Shown here in pieces: positions 8,789 to 17,871 of a DNA stretch of 38,525 bases (within the stretch, counting starts at the first letter, position 1; the number at the start of each line of letters is the position of its first letter). Position numbers and translations under genes: made by a program. The notes below the pieces were generated by a model. That model was not told the origin of the DNA, did no database searches, and saw only the letters and a program-made list of their open reading frames with translations. This stretch comes from Microcaldota archaeon (lineage in GTDB: Archaea; Micrarchaeota; Micrarchaeia; Micrarchaeales; CABMGC01), in assembly GCA_021797995.1 (NCBI GenBank), contig JAJZYR010000008.1, forward strand, positions 1 to 38,525, read 5' to 3'.

Positions 8789-10072
8789 ATGCGCTTGGGA
8801 CAGGGAATGCGGCTGCTTCTTCCTCTCGCCCTAGTGCTTGGGGTTCTTGGAGCCGCGCCAGCAGCTTCCGCCGCATCTGTCTCCAATCCCATCGGCTATA
8901 CGCCGAGCAGCTGCACGGGCACAGGAGGAACGACGGCGGTCAACGGGCCGAATCCCGCAGCGACCATCGGACTCACGCTCATAGCACTCAGCCTCGCCTT
9001 CGACGTCGTCGCACTCGGATACCTGTTCAGCAAGATCATGCCGGCGCTTAATCCGGTGCAGACAGGCTTCGGCTTCGCCCCGGCGGGGATATCCGGCTGG
9101 GTGAGGAACGAGCTATACGAGCTGACGAAGTCTGCGCTGCTCGTCGTGAGCATCTATGCTGTCATAGTGATGGTGAGTGGAATCAGCCTCGTACTCTCCC
9201 CTGTACCCCTGAATGGGGGATCCAGCGGCTCGTTTGCCGGCATCGGAAATCTGATAACCGAATCAGAATCGTATCTCTGCACTGCAGACGGCAATCTGGT
9301 TTACGGGTGGAAATTCATAGGCGAGGAGAGCGTCGCAATCGGACTCCTGCAGGGCTCGCAGATAGGGCTCTGGGTCCCGCTTCCGTTCTTCCTGCCGCCA
9401 TATATCGAGCCTGATGAGCCTCCAAGCTTTGCGATAACCTCGGGATTCGCAATCAAGCCGTACCAGAACTTCATGCTCGAGTCCGGAAACCTTGTCATCC
9501 AGCATTTCGAATCCGCAGTCTTCGACCTCGTCCAGTTCGTGCTCTTCCCAGTAACCGCCATGATAAGCGGGTTGATACCTCTCCTGCCCTTCCTCGTCTC
9601 GCTGGGCCTCACGGTGCTCATACCTGTCGGCCTCGTCTTCCGCGCATTCCCATTCATACGCGGAATAGGGGGAACGCTCATCGCCATAGGCGTTGCAGTC
9701 TCACTGATCTTCCCGTCGATGCTGGTGCTTCTCGACGCGCCTGTCAGCAACTGGGCAAACCAGCTCATGCCGACGGCATACGAACCGGCGTCGAACTGCA
9801 ACGGCGGCTTCTTCTGTACCGCCTTTAAGGCCATAACGAACGTTGCGTTTAGCACTCACAATTTTGCAAAGATACCCGAGTACGCCTGGGAGGCGTTCTT
9901 CGGCATATATACGTTCTATAACGGATTTATGGGCTCTGCATTCTACTCTATAGTACAGCTCCTGCTCTTTGCAGTCAACCTTATAATAATGTTCCAGCTC
10001 ACTGACGGACTGGCAAGGGCGCTTGGAGGCTCGATACGCCTGAGCCTCGGAAGCAAGCTCAAACTCGGATGA
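8789..10072 (+). CDS. Polytopic membrane protein, paralogue 1 of a VirB6/CedA-like array
   Basis: Signal peptide; multiple TMs; core motif IPVGLVFRAFPFIRGIGGTLIAIGVAVSLIFPSMLVLL shared with the next five genes. Confidence 0.7.
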   Translation: MRLGQGMRLLLPLALVLGVLGAAPAASAASVSNPIGYTPSSCTGTGGTTAVNGPNPAATIGLTLIALSLAFDVVALGYLFSKIMPALNPVQTGFGFAPAGISGWVRNELYELTKSALLVVSIYAVIVMVSGISLVLSPVPLNGGSSGSFAGIGNLITESESYLCTADGNLVYGWKFIGEESVAIGLLQGSQIGLWVPLPFFLPPYIEPDEPPSFAITSGFAIKPYQNFMLESGNLVIQHFESAVFDLVQFVLFPVTAMISGLIPLLPFLVSLGLTVLIPVGLVFRAFPFIRGIGGTLIAIGVAVSLIFPSMLVLLDAPVSNWANQLMPTAYEPASNCNGGFFCTAFKAITNVAFSTHNFAKIPEYAWEAFFGIYTFYNGFMGSAFYSIVQLLLFAVNLIIMFQLTDGLARALGGSIRLSLGSKLKLG

Positions 10073-11310
10073 TCATGATGGACTTAACAGCTCTGGTGGC
10101 AGGCAGCAGCATTCCCAATACCTGCGGTTTCGGGGCGCTGGGGAGCAACGGACTTAACCAGGGTGCGTGGATCAACATAAACTTCATAGTGGTGCTCCTT
10201 ACCATAATGGTTGCGGTGTTCGTGTACACGATTGCCATACTCCTGCCAGCTGCCACCAGGGAGAAGCTCAGGGGAGCGGCAAAGGTCGAGGCCGGCCAGG
10301 GGATAATAGGGCTTGTGATAGTGATGCTCCTTGTGCTCTTCTCGGCAGGCACCTGCCAGCTCGGCCAGGGGCTCACTCTCGGGCTTTCTGCAGGCACATA
10401 CCAGAATCCGCAGCAGTTCTCGCAGTATTACCTCGAGAACCTGCTCTTCGTAAAGAATCCGGAGCTCTTCGGGCAGCTGTACTCCGCAGGCGCCCAGTTC
10501 CTCATCTTCGGGAATGTGCTTGATCAGATAGTGGAGAGCGTGGAACTCTCAGTAGGAGGGTATGCCGGAATACAGCTTGACTCGAACATCGTTCAGGTAT
10601 ATTACGGATACGCCGGGATTGCCACAGGCACTTACACGGCGATGCTGGTCGCCTCGTACGGCGTCCTCTTCGTCTTCTTTCTCCTGCTTCCGATAATCTT
10701 CGCGTTTGCACTTACGACCCTGGCTCCCCTCGCTCTTGTGCTCAGGTCGCTGCCGTTCGGCGGGCCCAGGCTCAGGGAGACCGCTGACGCCTTCCTGGGA
10801 ATAGCGATAGCCTTCTATTTCATCCTTCCCCTCACGCTGACCCTTGACAACTACATAATCAACTGGACATACTGCAGCACCGGGGTCGGGAACATAGCGC
10901 CGCCCATCGGCACTGTTGCCACCGGATGCAACCCGTATGCCAGCTATCTCGCCCCAGGGGGCAACATCCTTGCCAAGCTCGGCGACCTTAATACAATCCT
11001 GTCAAGCACACCTCCTTCTGGCAGCGCCACGGGCCTGGGCAGCCCAGGTATTCAGGGCAGGTTCTTCGGAGGGGTTGTCAATGGCGGCGGAGGGATTATG
11101 TCCATAATGGGAAACATTCTGAAAAACCTCTTTGACATCCCGCAGGTCATCTCAGGCTATGGAAATGAGATAGCGGCGTTCATGTTTGAGAGCATAGTAT
11201 TAATTGCGCTTGACATTGCAATAACGATAGGGTTTGCGCAGGGCATTGCGAAGGGGCTCGACGCCTTCCCGAGGGTTATAGGCGTATCGCCTTTCTGGGG
11301 TAATGTATGA
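10069..11310 (+). CDS. Polytopic membrane protein, paralogue 2 of the array (divergent core)
   Basis: Core LAPLALVLRSLPFGGPRLRETADAFLGIAIAFYFILPLTLTL; 4-bp ATGA overlap with the previous CDS. Confidence 0.7.
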   Translation: MIMMDLTALVAGSSIPNTCGFGALGSNGLNQGAWININFIVVLLTIMVAVFVYTIAILLPAATREKLRGAAKVEAGQGIIGLVIVMLLVLFSAGTCQLGQGLTLGLSAGTYQNPQQFSQYYLENLLFVKNPELFGQLYSAGAQFLIFGNVLDQIVESVELSVGGYAGIQLDSNIVQVYYGYAGIATGTYTAMLVASYGVLFVFFLLLPIIFAFALTTLAPLALVLRSLPFGGPRLRETADAFLGIAIAFYFILPLTLTLDNYIINWTYCSTGVGNIAPPIGTVATGCNPYASYLAPGGNILAKLGDLNTILSSTPPSGSATGLGSPGIQGRFFGGVVNGGGGIMSIMGNILKNLFDIPQVISGYGNEIAAFMFESIVLIALDIAITIGFAQGIAKGLDAFPRVIGVSPFWGNV

Positions 11311-13043
11311 TGCGAAGGTTTGTTTATCTCGCCGCGCTCCTCCTGCTTAGCTCCGCGACTCTGCCGGTGCTTGGGGTTCTTGGAGCCGCGCCAGCATCAC
11401 CGCTGAAGGCAGGGCAACTTGAGACCCCTGTTTCAGGCTTTACCAGCTGGCTTCCGGTCATCATCCTTGCAATCATGCTGAGCATGGCGCTCGTAAGCGC
11501 ATACTACATGATAGGCGTCATTCTGGACAATGTCAAGGTAAAGGGCCAGGCGAAGGGCGAGTTCTACCAGGCGATAGGCACCATGGTGCTGGTGATAATA
11601 ATACTCTTCATCTTCGGGATCTTCGGAACGTCACTTACCTCGACAAGCAGCCTTGCAGCCTCTCCGGCCAGCATTAACACCATCTGCAATCAGCTGAAGA
11701 ACTCTCCGTTCCAGTTTACAAGCAGCACATATGCAAGCGGAGGAGTCGACAGCCCGACCAACCTGGTCTGCAAGATAATAGCCCAAGACGCCGGATACAA
11801 GAACGGCATCCCGACAGAGACGGCAAACCTTGACTATGGGCTTGCAGCCACGTACGTTATAGCCGCAAACGAGACGAACCAGACGCTGAACAACCTGAAC
11901 GCGCTGTACTTCTTTGAGGGGGAGTCGGGATACCTCAGGGCCTTCACATCCGTAACGGTTTTCTGCGTTCCGGCAATGTGCGCGATTCCCGTATATCCTG
12001 ACAGGATTATGTGGTTCTCTTATACGTACATGCCATTCGAAGGATACCAGCTGCAGAGGGCCTTCCTGCCGCCGGTCGAGACGATGGCGACGCTCACCTT
12101 CTACCTCTTCCTGCTCCAGATGACAATAATACTCCTGCTGCTCTATGCATGGCCTGCCGTGCTTGCCGCGGGGATAGTGCTCAGGACCTTCTCGATTACG
12201 AGGAGGGCTGGGGGCTTCATGATAGCGCTTGTGATAGTCGTGCTTATAATATATCCGATAGTGGTACTGTTCGAGTACACCTCGCTCGGGAATGGGAACG
12301 CGCTCTGCCAGTACGCAAGCCCTGGCAGCAACTCCAACGGCAACCCAAACAATATAGTGGGGCCGGGGTCGCAGACCAGCCCTACATTCGCCGGAGCCAA
12401 CTCCGCATCAACCAACAAGAAAAACGGGAATTGCATAGAGGCCATAGGCACCAATTCAATACCGTCTATGGTCATACCGTACACGCGGCTGACGAATCCA
12501 GTGAAGCCTCCGAAAGGCAGCAGTGAGCAGGAGTACTACAACATAAACACACCTAATGCCCCGCCGGCAGACCATTATAACCTCAACTTCTACGTGATGC
12601 CCAACCTCGCCTGGGTCCTCAATTACTACGGATGCTACCCAAATGGCGGAAACAGCGTTCTTGGGGGCGGCCTTCTCAGTAAGGAGATTGGATTTGCATC
12701 ATGGTACCTGATACCAGGCTATGGCCTCTATCAGGGGCTCACGTCCAGCGGCGGTGGAGGCGGACCCCTGGCGCTTCTGACGGGATTCTTTAACCTCATA
12801 AGCAACAACATTGGCGGAGCTTACACGATAACTTCGCTGCACCTGCCTCCGGGATACACCTGCTTCACACCCAAGGGGATAATCACTGCCGACATAGCGG
12901 TAGTAAACGTATACGGCGTCGAGGGCGTCACCGGCTTCGTCATTCCACTCCTTAACGTACTGATATTAATCTCAGGCATACTGGGGCTCTCCGGACTGCT
13001 CGGAGGGGACACCAACCTGGTCGGAATGGCCAGATTCATATAG
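11307..13043 (+). CDS. Polytopic membrane protein, paralogue 3 of the array
   Basis: Signal peptide; core LAAGIVLRTFSITRRAGGFMIALVIVVLIIYPIVVLF; 4-bp overlap with the previous CDS. Confidence 0.7.
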   Translation: MMRRFVYLAALLLLSSATLPVLGVLGAAPASPLKAGQLETPVSGFTSWLPVIILAIMLSMALVSAYYMIGVILDNVKVKGQAKGEFYQAIGTMVLVIIILFIFGIFGTSLTSTSSLAASPASINTICNQLKNSPFQFTSSTYASGGVDSPTNLVCKIIAQDAGYKNGIPTETANLDYGLAATYVIAANETNQTLNNLNALYFFEGESGYLRAFTSVTVFCVPAMCAIPVYPDRIMWFSYTYMPFEGYQLQRAFLPPVETMATLTFYLFLLQMTIILLLLYAWPAVLAAGIVLRTFSITRRAGGFMIALVIVVLIIYPIVVLFEYTSLGNGNALCQYASPGSNSNGNPNNIVGPGSQTSPTFAGANSASTNKKNGNCIEAIGTNSIPSMVIPYTRLTNPVKPPKGSSEQEYYNINTPNAPPADHYNLNFYVMPNLAWVLNYYGCYPNGGNSVLGGGLLSKEIGFASWYLIPGYGLYQGLTSSGGGGGPLALLTGFFNLISNNIGGAYTITSLHLPPGYTCFTPKGIITADIAVVNVYGVEGVTGFVIPLLNVLILISGILGLSGLLGGDTNLVGMARFI

Positions 13044-13050
13044 TGGGACT

Positions 13051-14397
13051 ATGAAGAAATTTGCAGTACTCGCGCTTCTCCTCCTGCTAGCCGTGCCTGC
13101 GCAGGTCGTGATCGGGGCCGGAGCGGCGGCTGGCGCAGGGACAGGCTCCGGAGGCGGCTCGACAAGCCTGCTCACCAGCTTATTCAGCTGCAATGCCCTC
13201 TTCGAGTACGGAGAAACTACTATCGCAACAGGCAACCCTACTATCGCAACAGGCAACCCTACTATCGCAACAGGCAACCCTACTATCGCAACAGGCAACC
13301 CGCTTATCAGCCCTTCGCTTGTGCAGCTTGCCAGCCCCACTGCGGTTGGTAACGCAGGCTTTGCAGGCATGCTTACCGACTCGATGCTCGTGGTGCTGCT
13401 GATGCTCTCCGTGCTCGCACTGCTCTACGGGATAGGATACGCCTTCAGCCTGACAAGGCTGATGGCGTTCGTCAAGTCGGAGTATGCGGAGTCGCTTGCG
13501 AACGTTGTGATAATAGTGATAGTGATGGTGGGCGGTTTCGGCCTCTTCAACAGCGGCATGGTCTTTCTGTCTGGCGTTGCCGCCGGAGCTGTCGGAACCA
13601 GCGGTCTTACCCTCCAGGGCGGGCAGGCGCTGTCAACGCAGCAGGTCTACCTTGACCTCTGCCACGGCTACAACAGCGGCATAATATCAGCAAATCTGGA
13701 AAATTACGGTGGAGTCGTAGTAACCCTGTTCCTTTACAATGTGATAATAGGATTTGGAGTAGAGGCGATGCCGAACGGCTTCGGCTTTGTCATACATCCC
13801 TTCGACGGGATCCAGACCCTCAGGGTGGCCATCTGGACCGAGGAGGGCATGGCATTCGCAATCATAGAGATGGGGGGCATGCTCATACTCATGCTCTTCA
13901 CGATCTACTTCCTCTTCCCGATCTTCTTCTACGTCGGGCTTGCGCTGAGGACCTTGCCATGGACCCGCGCAGCCGGAGGCTCGCTCATTGCCGTATTCAT
14001 CGCCTTCTACATTGTGTTCCCGGCGCTCCTGCTCCCGTTCTCGCAGATAGTGCCCCAAAACCCCGGGCTGTGCGGAGTCGCCTTGGGCAGCAATCAGGCG
14101 CCGACCTCGACACTCTGTACTACGGAAGGCTTCTGGGCCAAACTCGGCAGCGGGTTAAGCAATGCATTATCCGGATTAATTGGTACAACAACCGCTTACT
14201 TTACAGGCGGAAGCAGCTTCGGCACGGTAATGGAGGGGAATGTCGTTGAATTCACCAACGAGATCAGCTACTCGGTAATGCAGCTGATTGGAGTCATTAT
14301 ATCCTTTATTATATCTTATGACTTGATGGAATTCCTGGGCGACGTCCTCGGGGCGCCATCGCTGCAGGCGAGCAGGATACTTAGCAAGGTGGTATGA
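13051..14397 (+). CDS. Polytopic membrane protein, paralogue 4 of the array, with TIATGNP tandem repeat
   Basis: Signal peptide; core FYVGLALRTLPWTRAAGGSLIAVFIAFYIVFPALLLPF; four in-frame 7-aa repeats near the mature N-terminus. Confidence 0.7.
   Translation: MKKFAVLALLLLLAVPAQVVIGAGAAAGAGTGSGGGSTSLLTSLFSCNALFEYGETTIATGNPTIATGNPTIATGNPTIATGNPLISPSLVQLASPTAVGNAGFAGMLTDSMLVVLLMLSVLALLYGIGYAFSLTRLMAFVKSEYAESLANVVIIVIVMVGGFGLFNSGMVFLSGVAAGAVGTSGLTLQGGQALSTQQVYLDLCHGYNSGIISANLENYGGVVVTLFLYNVIIGFGVEAMPNGFGFVIHPFDGIQTLRVAIWTEEGMAFAIIEMGGMLILMLFTIYFLFPIFFYVGLALRTLPWTRAAGGSLIAVFIAFYIVFPALLLPFSQIVPQNPGLCGVALGSNQAPTSTLCTTEGFWAKLGSGLSNALSGLIGTTTAYFTGGSSFGTVMEGNVVEFTNEISYSVMQLIGVIISFIISYDLMEFLGDVLGAPSLQASRILSKVV
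13219..13302 (+). repeat. Four tandem 21-bp repeats ACTATCGCAACAGGCAACCCT encoding TIATGNP
   Basis: Copies at 13219-13239, 13240-13260, 13261-13281 and 13282-13302; identical except the final base of copy 4 (CCG). Confidence 0.97.
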
Positions 14398-14398
14398 G

Positions 14399-15724
14399 AT
14401 GATTGGGCTTATAGGGCTGGCAGCATATGCAGCTGCGCCAGTCTGCGGAGCCGGCTGCAGCCTGAGCGGCATGATAACCAGCCCGTACGTGATAGGCGCT
14501 GCGATAGCGATGGCCGCAGTCCTGATTGTAATGGCGGTCCTTGCAATAATTTACATGATAAGCCCCTTCCTCGGGAACACGAACATAAAGGCATGGATAA
14601 GGATGAAGATCTACGACGAGATGGCGTCAATCGTCTTCATCTTTATCTTCATAGCGTTCGGCGCGCTTATCGCAACGTATCCTATGGCGAGCAGTTTTGC
14701 CAGCCTGGGCCTTGTGCCAGGCGCACCTACCTCGACAAATCCAGCAGGCTCCTCGTGCTATCAGGCAGCTACTACGCCTACGGTAATCCCTCCGACAGCC
14801 GCAGGGCCTGGGCAGACGATAAGCAATGACAATCTGTACTTCCTTTCGGTGTGCGACATAAGCTACTACAATGGTCAGGTCAATACCTTCGCGGCACTCA
14901 CCTTCTACATCGCGGCGATAGCTTCGCTCTCCCCTACCGTGAGCATTAAATATCCACCTGAAAGCAAAACTGTGTCAACTGGAGTCACGAATACCGGTGA
15001 AGATAGCGGCGAGTCTACAACGCATCCTGGATCGATATCGCCGATCTTTACAGCGGGAGTCACGAATACCGGCATAGGGTTTTCTGCAGGCTTCCCCCTA
15101 CTGCCTATCGAGCCTACCTTCCATTATACGCTGCCGCTGATCAACCTGTTTTACGGCTTCTGGATACTGATAGAGGTGCTTCAGCTGCTGATCGCCTCAT
15201 CGGGGATAATATACGCGGTGCTGATGGCAGTGGGGCTTGTCGCGCGCTCGTTCGGCATAACAAAGTCTTTCGGAGGCGCAATGATAGCCTTTGCGGTAGG
15301 GATAGGAGTGATCCTTCCGATCATGGTAAGCTTATCATACGGGTTCATAGACTATGCAATGGCAAATGCCGGGGGCCAGTTCATCTGCAGCTTCGGATTC
15401 AATAATCTTAACCTTAATGGTGCTTCTTGTCCACCCTCCACGACTCTGCCGTATAAGTTTATCGAGACAGCCGGAGACTTCTTTGGGGGCATCTTCACAG
15501 GAAATATCTGCTGCGGGACCAATACGGCGGTGTACTACCTCTCAGGCGGGCCGCTTCTGCTGCCTGTCTTCCAGTCGTTCCTGCTCTTCGGCGGCCTGGT
15601 GACCATAGGCATGTCCTTCATGCCGCTCATTATCATCACAGTAGTAGACGCTTTTATAGTTGACTTCTCAAAGAGCATAGGGGAGAGGATGGACTTCCTC
15701 TCGCTGCTTACAAGGCTTGCGTGA
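14399..15724 (+). CDS. Polytopic membrane protein, paralogue 5 of the array
   Basis: Core YAVLMAVGLVARSFGITKSFGGAMIAFAVGIGVILPIMVSL; adjoins the previous stop codon. Confidence 0.7.
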   Translation: MIGLIGLAAYAAAPVCGAGCSLSGMITSPYVIGAAIAMAAVLIVMAVLAIIYMISPFLGNTNIKAWIRMKIYDEMASIVFIFIFIAFGALIATYPMASSFASLGLVPGAPTSTNPAGSSCYQAATTPTVIPPTAAGPGQTISNDNLYFLSVCDISYYNGQVNTFAALTFYIAAIASLSPTVSIKYPPESKTVSTGVTNTGEDSGESTTHPGSISPIFTAGVTNTGIGFSAGFPLLPIEPTFHYTLPLINLFYGFWILIEVLQLLIASSGIIYAVLMAVGLVARSFGITKSFGGAMIAFAVGIGVILPIMVSLSYGFIDYAMANAGGQFICSFGFNNLNLNGASCPPSTTLPYKFIETAGDFFGGIFTGNICCGTNTAVYYLSGGPLLLPVFQSFLLFGGLVTIGMSFMPLIIITVVDAFIVDFSKSIGERMDFLSLLTRLA

Positions 15725-15728
15725 TTGA

Positions 15729-16943
15729 ATGGTGCACGAATTTCGCATAAAGGCTCTGGCATGCCTGATGCTCCCGCTGCTCTTGGCAGTTATCATGCCT
15801 GGAATCGCTGGCGGCAGCACGCTCCACCTCCTTGCGGCGGCAGGCGCAGGCAGCACCGGCGCGCAGCCTCCTGCCCAGGCCAGCGTGCTGTCGAGCTACT
15901 GTGCGAACCCGAACGTATTCGGCGCCAATGCAATAGTCAGTATAACCTCGCCATGGTACTGCACGGGCATAAACAACGCCACAATTCAGATATGGAAGAA
16001 CTGGATGCCGATAGCATATGCGGTGATGCTGCTGTCGTTCTCCATCGCCGCAGTCCTCATAATGTTAGGGATTGCGCTGAGGAGCGACAGGATGAGGGTC
16101 TTCGGGATAGGCGAGCTTTACGAGGCCTTGGCGACCGCCATCATCGTAATCCTCTTCTCGTTCGTGGCTGCAGAGCTCTTCGGAATCCTTCCCGGCTTCT
16201 TTGCAGGCTCGTTCAATCCGTATACGGTCTCGCTGAACTATCTCAGCCAGAGCATACACGCCACAGGAACGACGCTGACTTACCTCTGGCAGATAGCAAC
16301 TCTCGATTACTTCTATGCAGGGCAGCAGGTAACTGAATGCATAGGGGAAGTAGACTTTAAGTGCGCAGAGAGGATAACCGTAGTATCACCTATCTTCAAG
16401 TATGGTGTAATCTACGGTTTTTTCTGGCCGGCGTGGTCCCTGGAGGACCTCATGATCGGAGGTTTCATGGCAATGAACCTTGAGTTCTACATGATAATCT
16501 TCCTGATGTACGCGGCGATACCGGTCTTCCTCGTTCCAGGGGTGATCTTCAGGGCGTTCATGCCCACGCGGCACCTTGGGGGCATGATGATGGCTACGGC
16601 GATAGGCTTCTACTTCTTCATGCCGATGCTCTTCAGCATCGCCTATTATTTCACGAGCACTGGCGTCACAAGCCAGCTTGATGCGATAACGAATGCGCTC
16701 GGCAGGTACGGCGGATGCACCGCCGGCGCAGCTTCGTGCTCCAGCGCTATCAAGAACTCGATCTCGCCGTCCTCGCCTCTTATCGAGACGCTGGCGAGCG
16801 CGCCGAGGGTGCTGTCGTCATTCTGGCTCTCGACAATCTTCTATCCTGCACTGATAAGCGCGATGACCTACGCTTTCATAGTGCAGGTAGGGGAGATACT
16901 CGGAGGCATGGCCAGGTCTTCGTCAAGGCTCCGCGGCCTCTGA
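15729..16943 (+). CDS. Polytopic membrane protein, paralogue 6 of the array
   Basis: Signal peptide; core FLVPGVIFRAFMPTRHLGGMMMATAIGFYFFMPMLFSIAYYF. Confidence 0.7.
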   Translation: MVHEFRIKALACLMLPLLLAVIMPGIAGGSTLHLLAAAGAGSTGAQPPAQASVLSSYCANPNVFGANAIVSITSPWYCTGINNATIQIWKNWMPIAYAVMLLSFSIAAVLIMLGIALRSDRMRVFGIGELYEALATAIIVILFSFVAAELFGILPGFFAGSFNPYTVSLNYLSQSIHATGTTLTYLWQIATLDYFYAGQQVTECIGEVDFKCAERITVVSPIFKYGVIYGFFWPAWSLEDLMIGGFMAMNLEFYMIIFLMYAAIPVFLVPGVIFRAFMPTRHLGGMMMATAIGFYFFMPMLFSIAYYFTSTGVTSQLDAITNALGRYGGCTAGAASCSSAIKNSISPSSPLIETLASAPRVLSSFWLSTIFYPALISAMTYAFIVQVGEILGGMARSSSRLRGL

Positions 16944-17006
16944 ACCGCATTCCAGCCCATATAAGGATTATAAAATGTCTTGTAGCATGTTATGTAAGGT
17001 GGCATC

Positions 17007-17861
17007 TTGGCTTTCGAGTTCCGTTTGATCCTCTTCGTGCTGCTGCTGGCAGCGTCGCTGGCGCTGATCCTCGTTGCAGCTTCGATTACAGGCCTTTACA
17101 TAGTCAAGCTTCTCATCGGCATCGTTGCGGTGGTGCTGGATGTCCTTGCAATGGCGACAAGGTACTTCACGTACCTCTTTGAGCCCATGTACAAGATGAA
17201 ACGCAGGGTTGCGGTCATAGACAGCGACGACCCGTATACGATGTCCCCTTCGGGGAATGCCATAATCAGGAGGGAAAAGGACCTTGTATACGCAACGGCA
17301 TTCGTAAAGATACCTGTCTATGCATCGGCGACCGAGATGGAGGATGCAGAGAAGGCGGATTTCGCAATGGCATTCGGGAGAATGCTCTCGATAATAAAGG
17401 AGCCGTTCAGGCTTAGCACCCAGCTCTACGTCCTGAACAAGGATGAGTACGTAGAGAAGATAAGGAGGAGGCTTGATGAGGCTCAGGATAGGTACAACCA
17501 GCTTGCCTCAAAAGAGTCTGCAGAAGGGGCATCGGCAAGCAGGAACGTCTCTCCGGAGGCCGAAAGGATAAGGGGTGAGACAACCATGTGGCGCAACATG
17601 CTCGACAGCGTCAGCGGAGCTAGGTCCCACTCGCTCCTTTCTTATGCGGCCATAACCTCGGCAGGCGGAACCGAGGAGGAGGCCGTGAACCTTGCGGTGC
17701 TTAAGGGTGGCGAGCTCGCCACAGGCATAAGCACGGCTCTCGGGATATCAGCCTCGCTGGCTGACAGGGGCGAGATACTCTTCCTGATAGAGCCGGATTA
17801 CATGATACCGATCGCAAACCTCAGCGAACAGATAACAAGGAAGGAGGAAGGGAACGGATAA
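17007..17861 (+). CDS. Two-TM protein with cytoplasmic domain; VirB3 plus VirB4-N-domain-like (paralogue A)
   Basis: Two N-terminal hydrophobic segments, then a soluble domain aligning by eye with 17872..18693 (IIRREKDLVYATAFVKIPVY...; ...FLIEPDYMIPIANL). TTG start; TATA-like GATTATAAAA at about 16970. Confidence 0.6.
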   Translation: MAFEFRLILFVLLLAASLALILVAASITGLYIVKLLIGIVAVVLDVLAMATRYFTYLFEPMYKMKRRVAVIDSDDPYTMSPSGNAIIRREKDLVYATAFVKIPVYASATEMEDAEKADFAMAFGRMLSIIKEPFRLSTQLYVLNKDEYVEKIRRRLDEAQDRYNQLASKESAEGASASRNVSPEAERIRGETTMWRNMLDSVSGARSHSLLSYAAITSAGGTEEEAVNLAVLKGGELATGISTALGISASLADRGEILFLIEPDYMIPIANLSEQITRKEEGNG

Positions 17862-17871
17862 AGTGGTCTAA

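Noticed and set aside
13219-13302. Short regular repeats that could suggest a CRISPR array
   Set aside because: The 21-bp units are directly adjacent with no spacers and are in frame inside a CDS (TIATGNP), so it is a coding tandem repeat.
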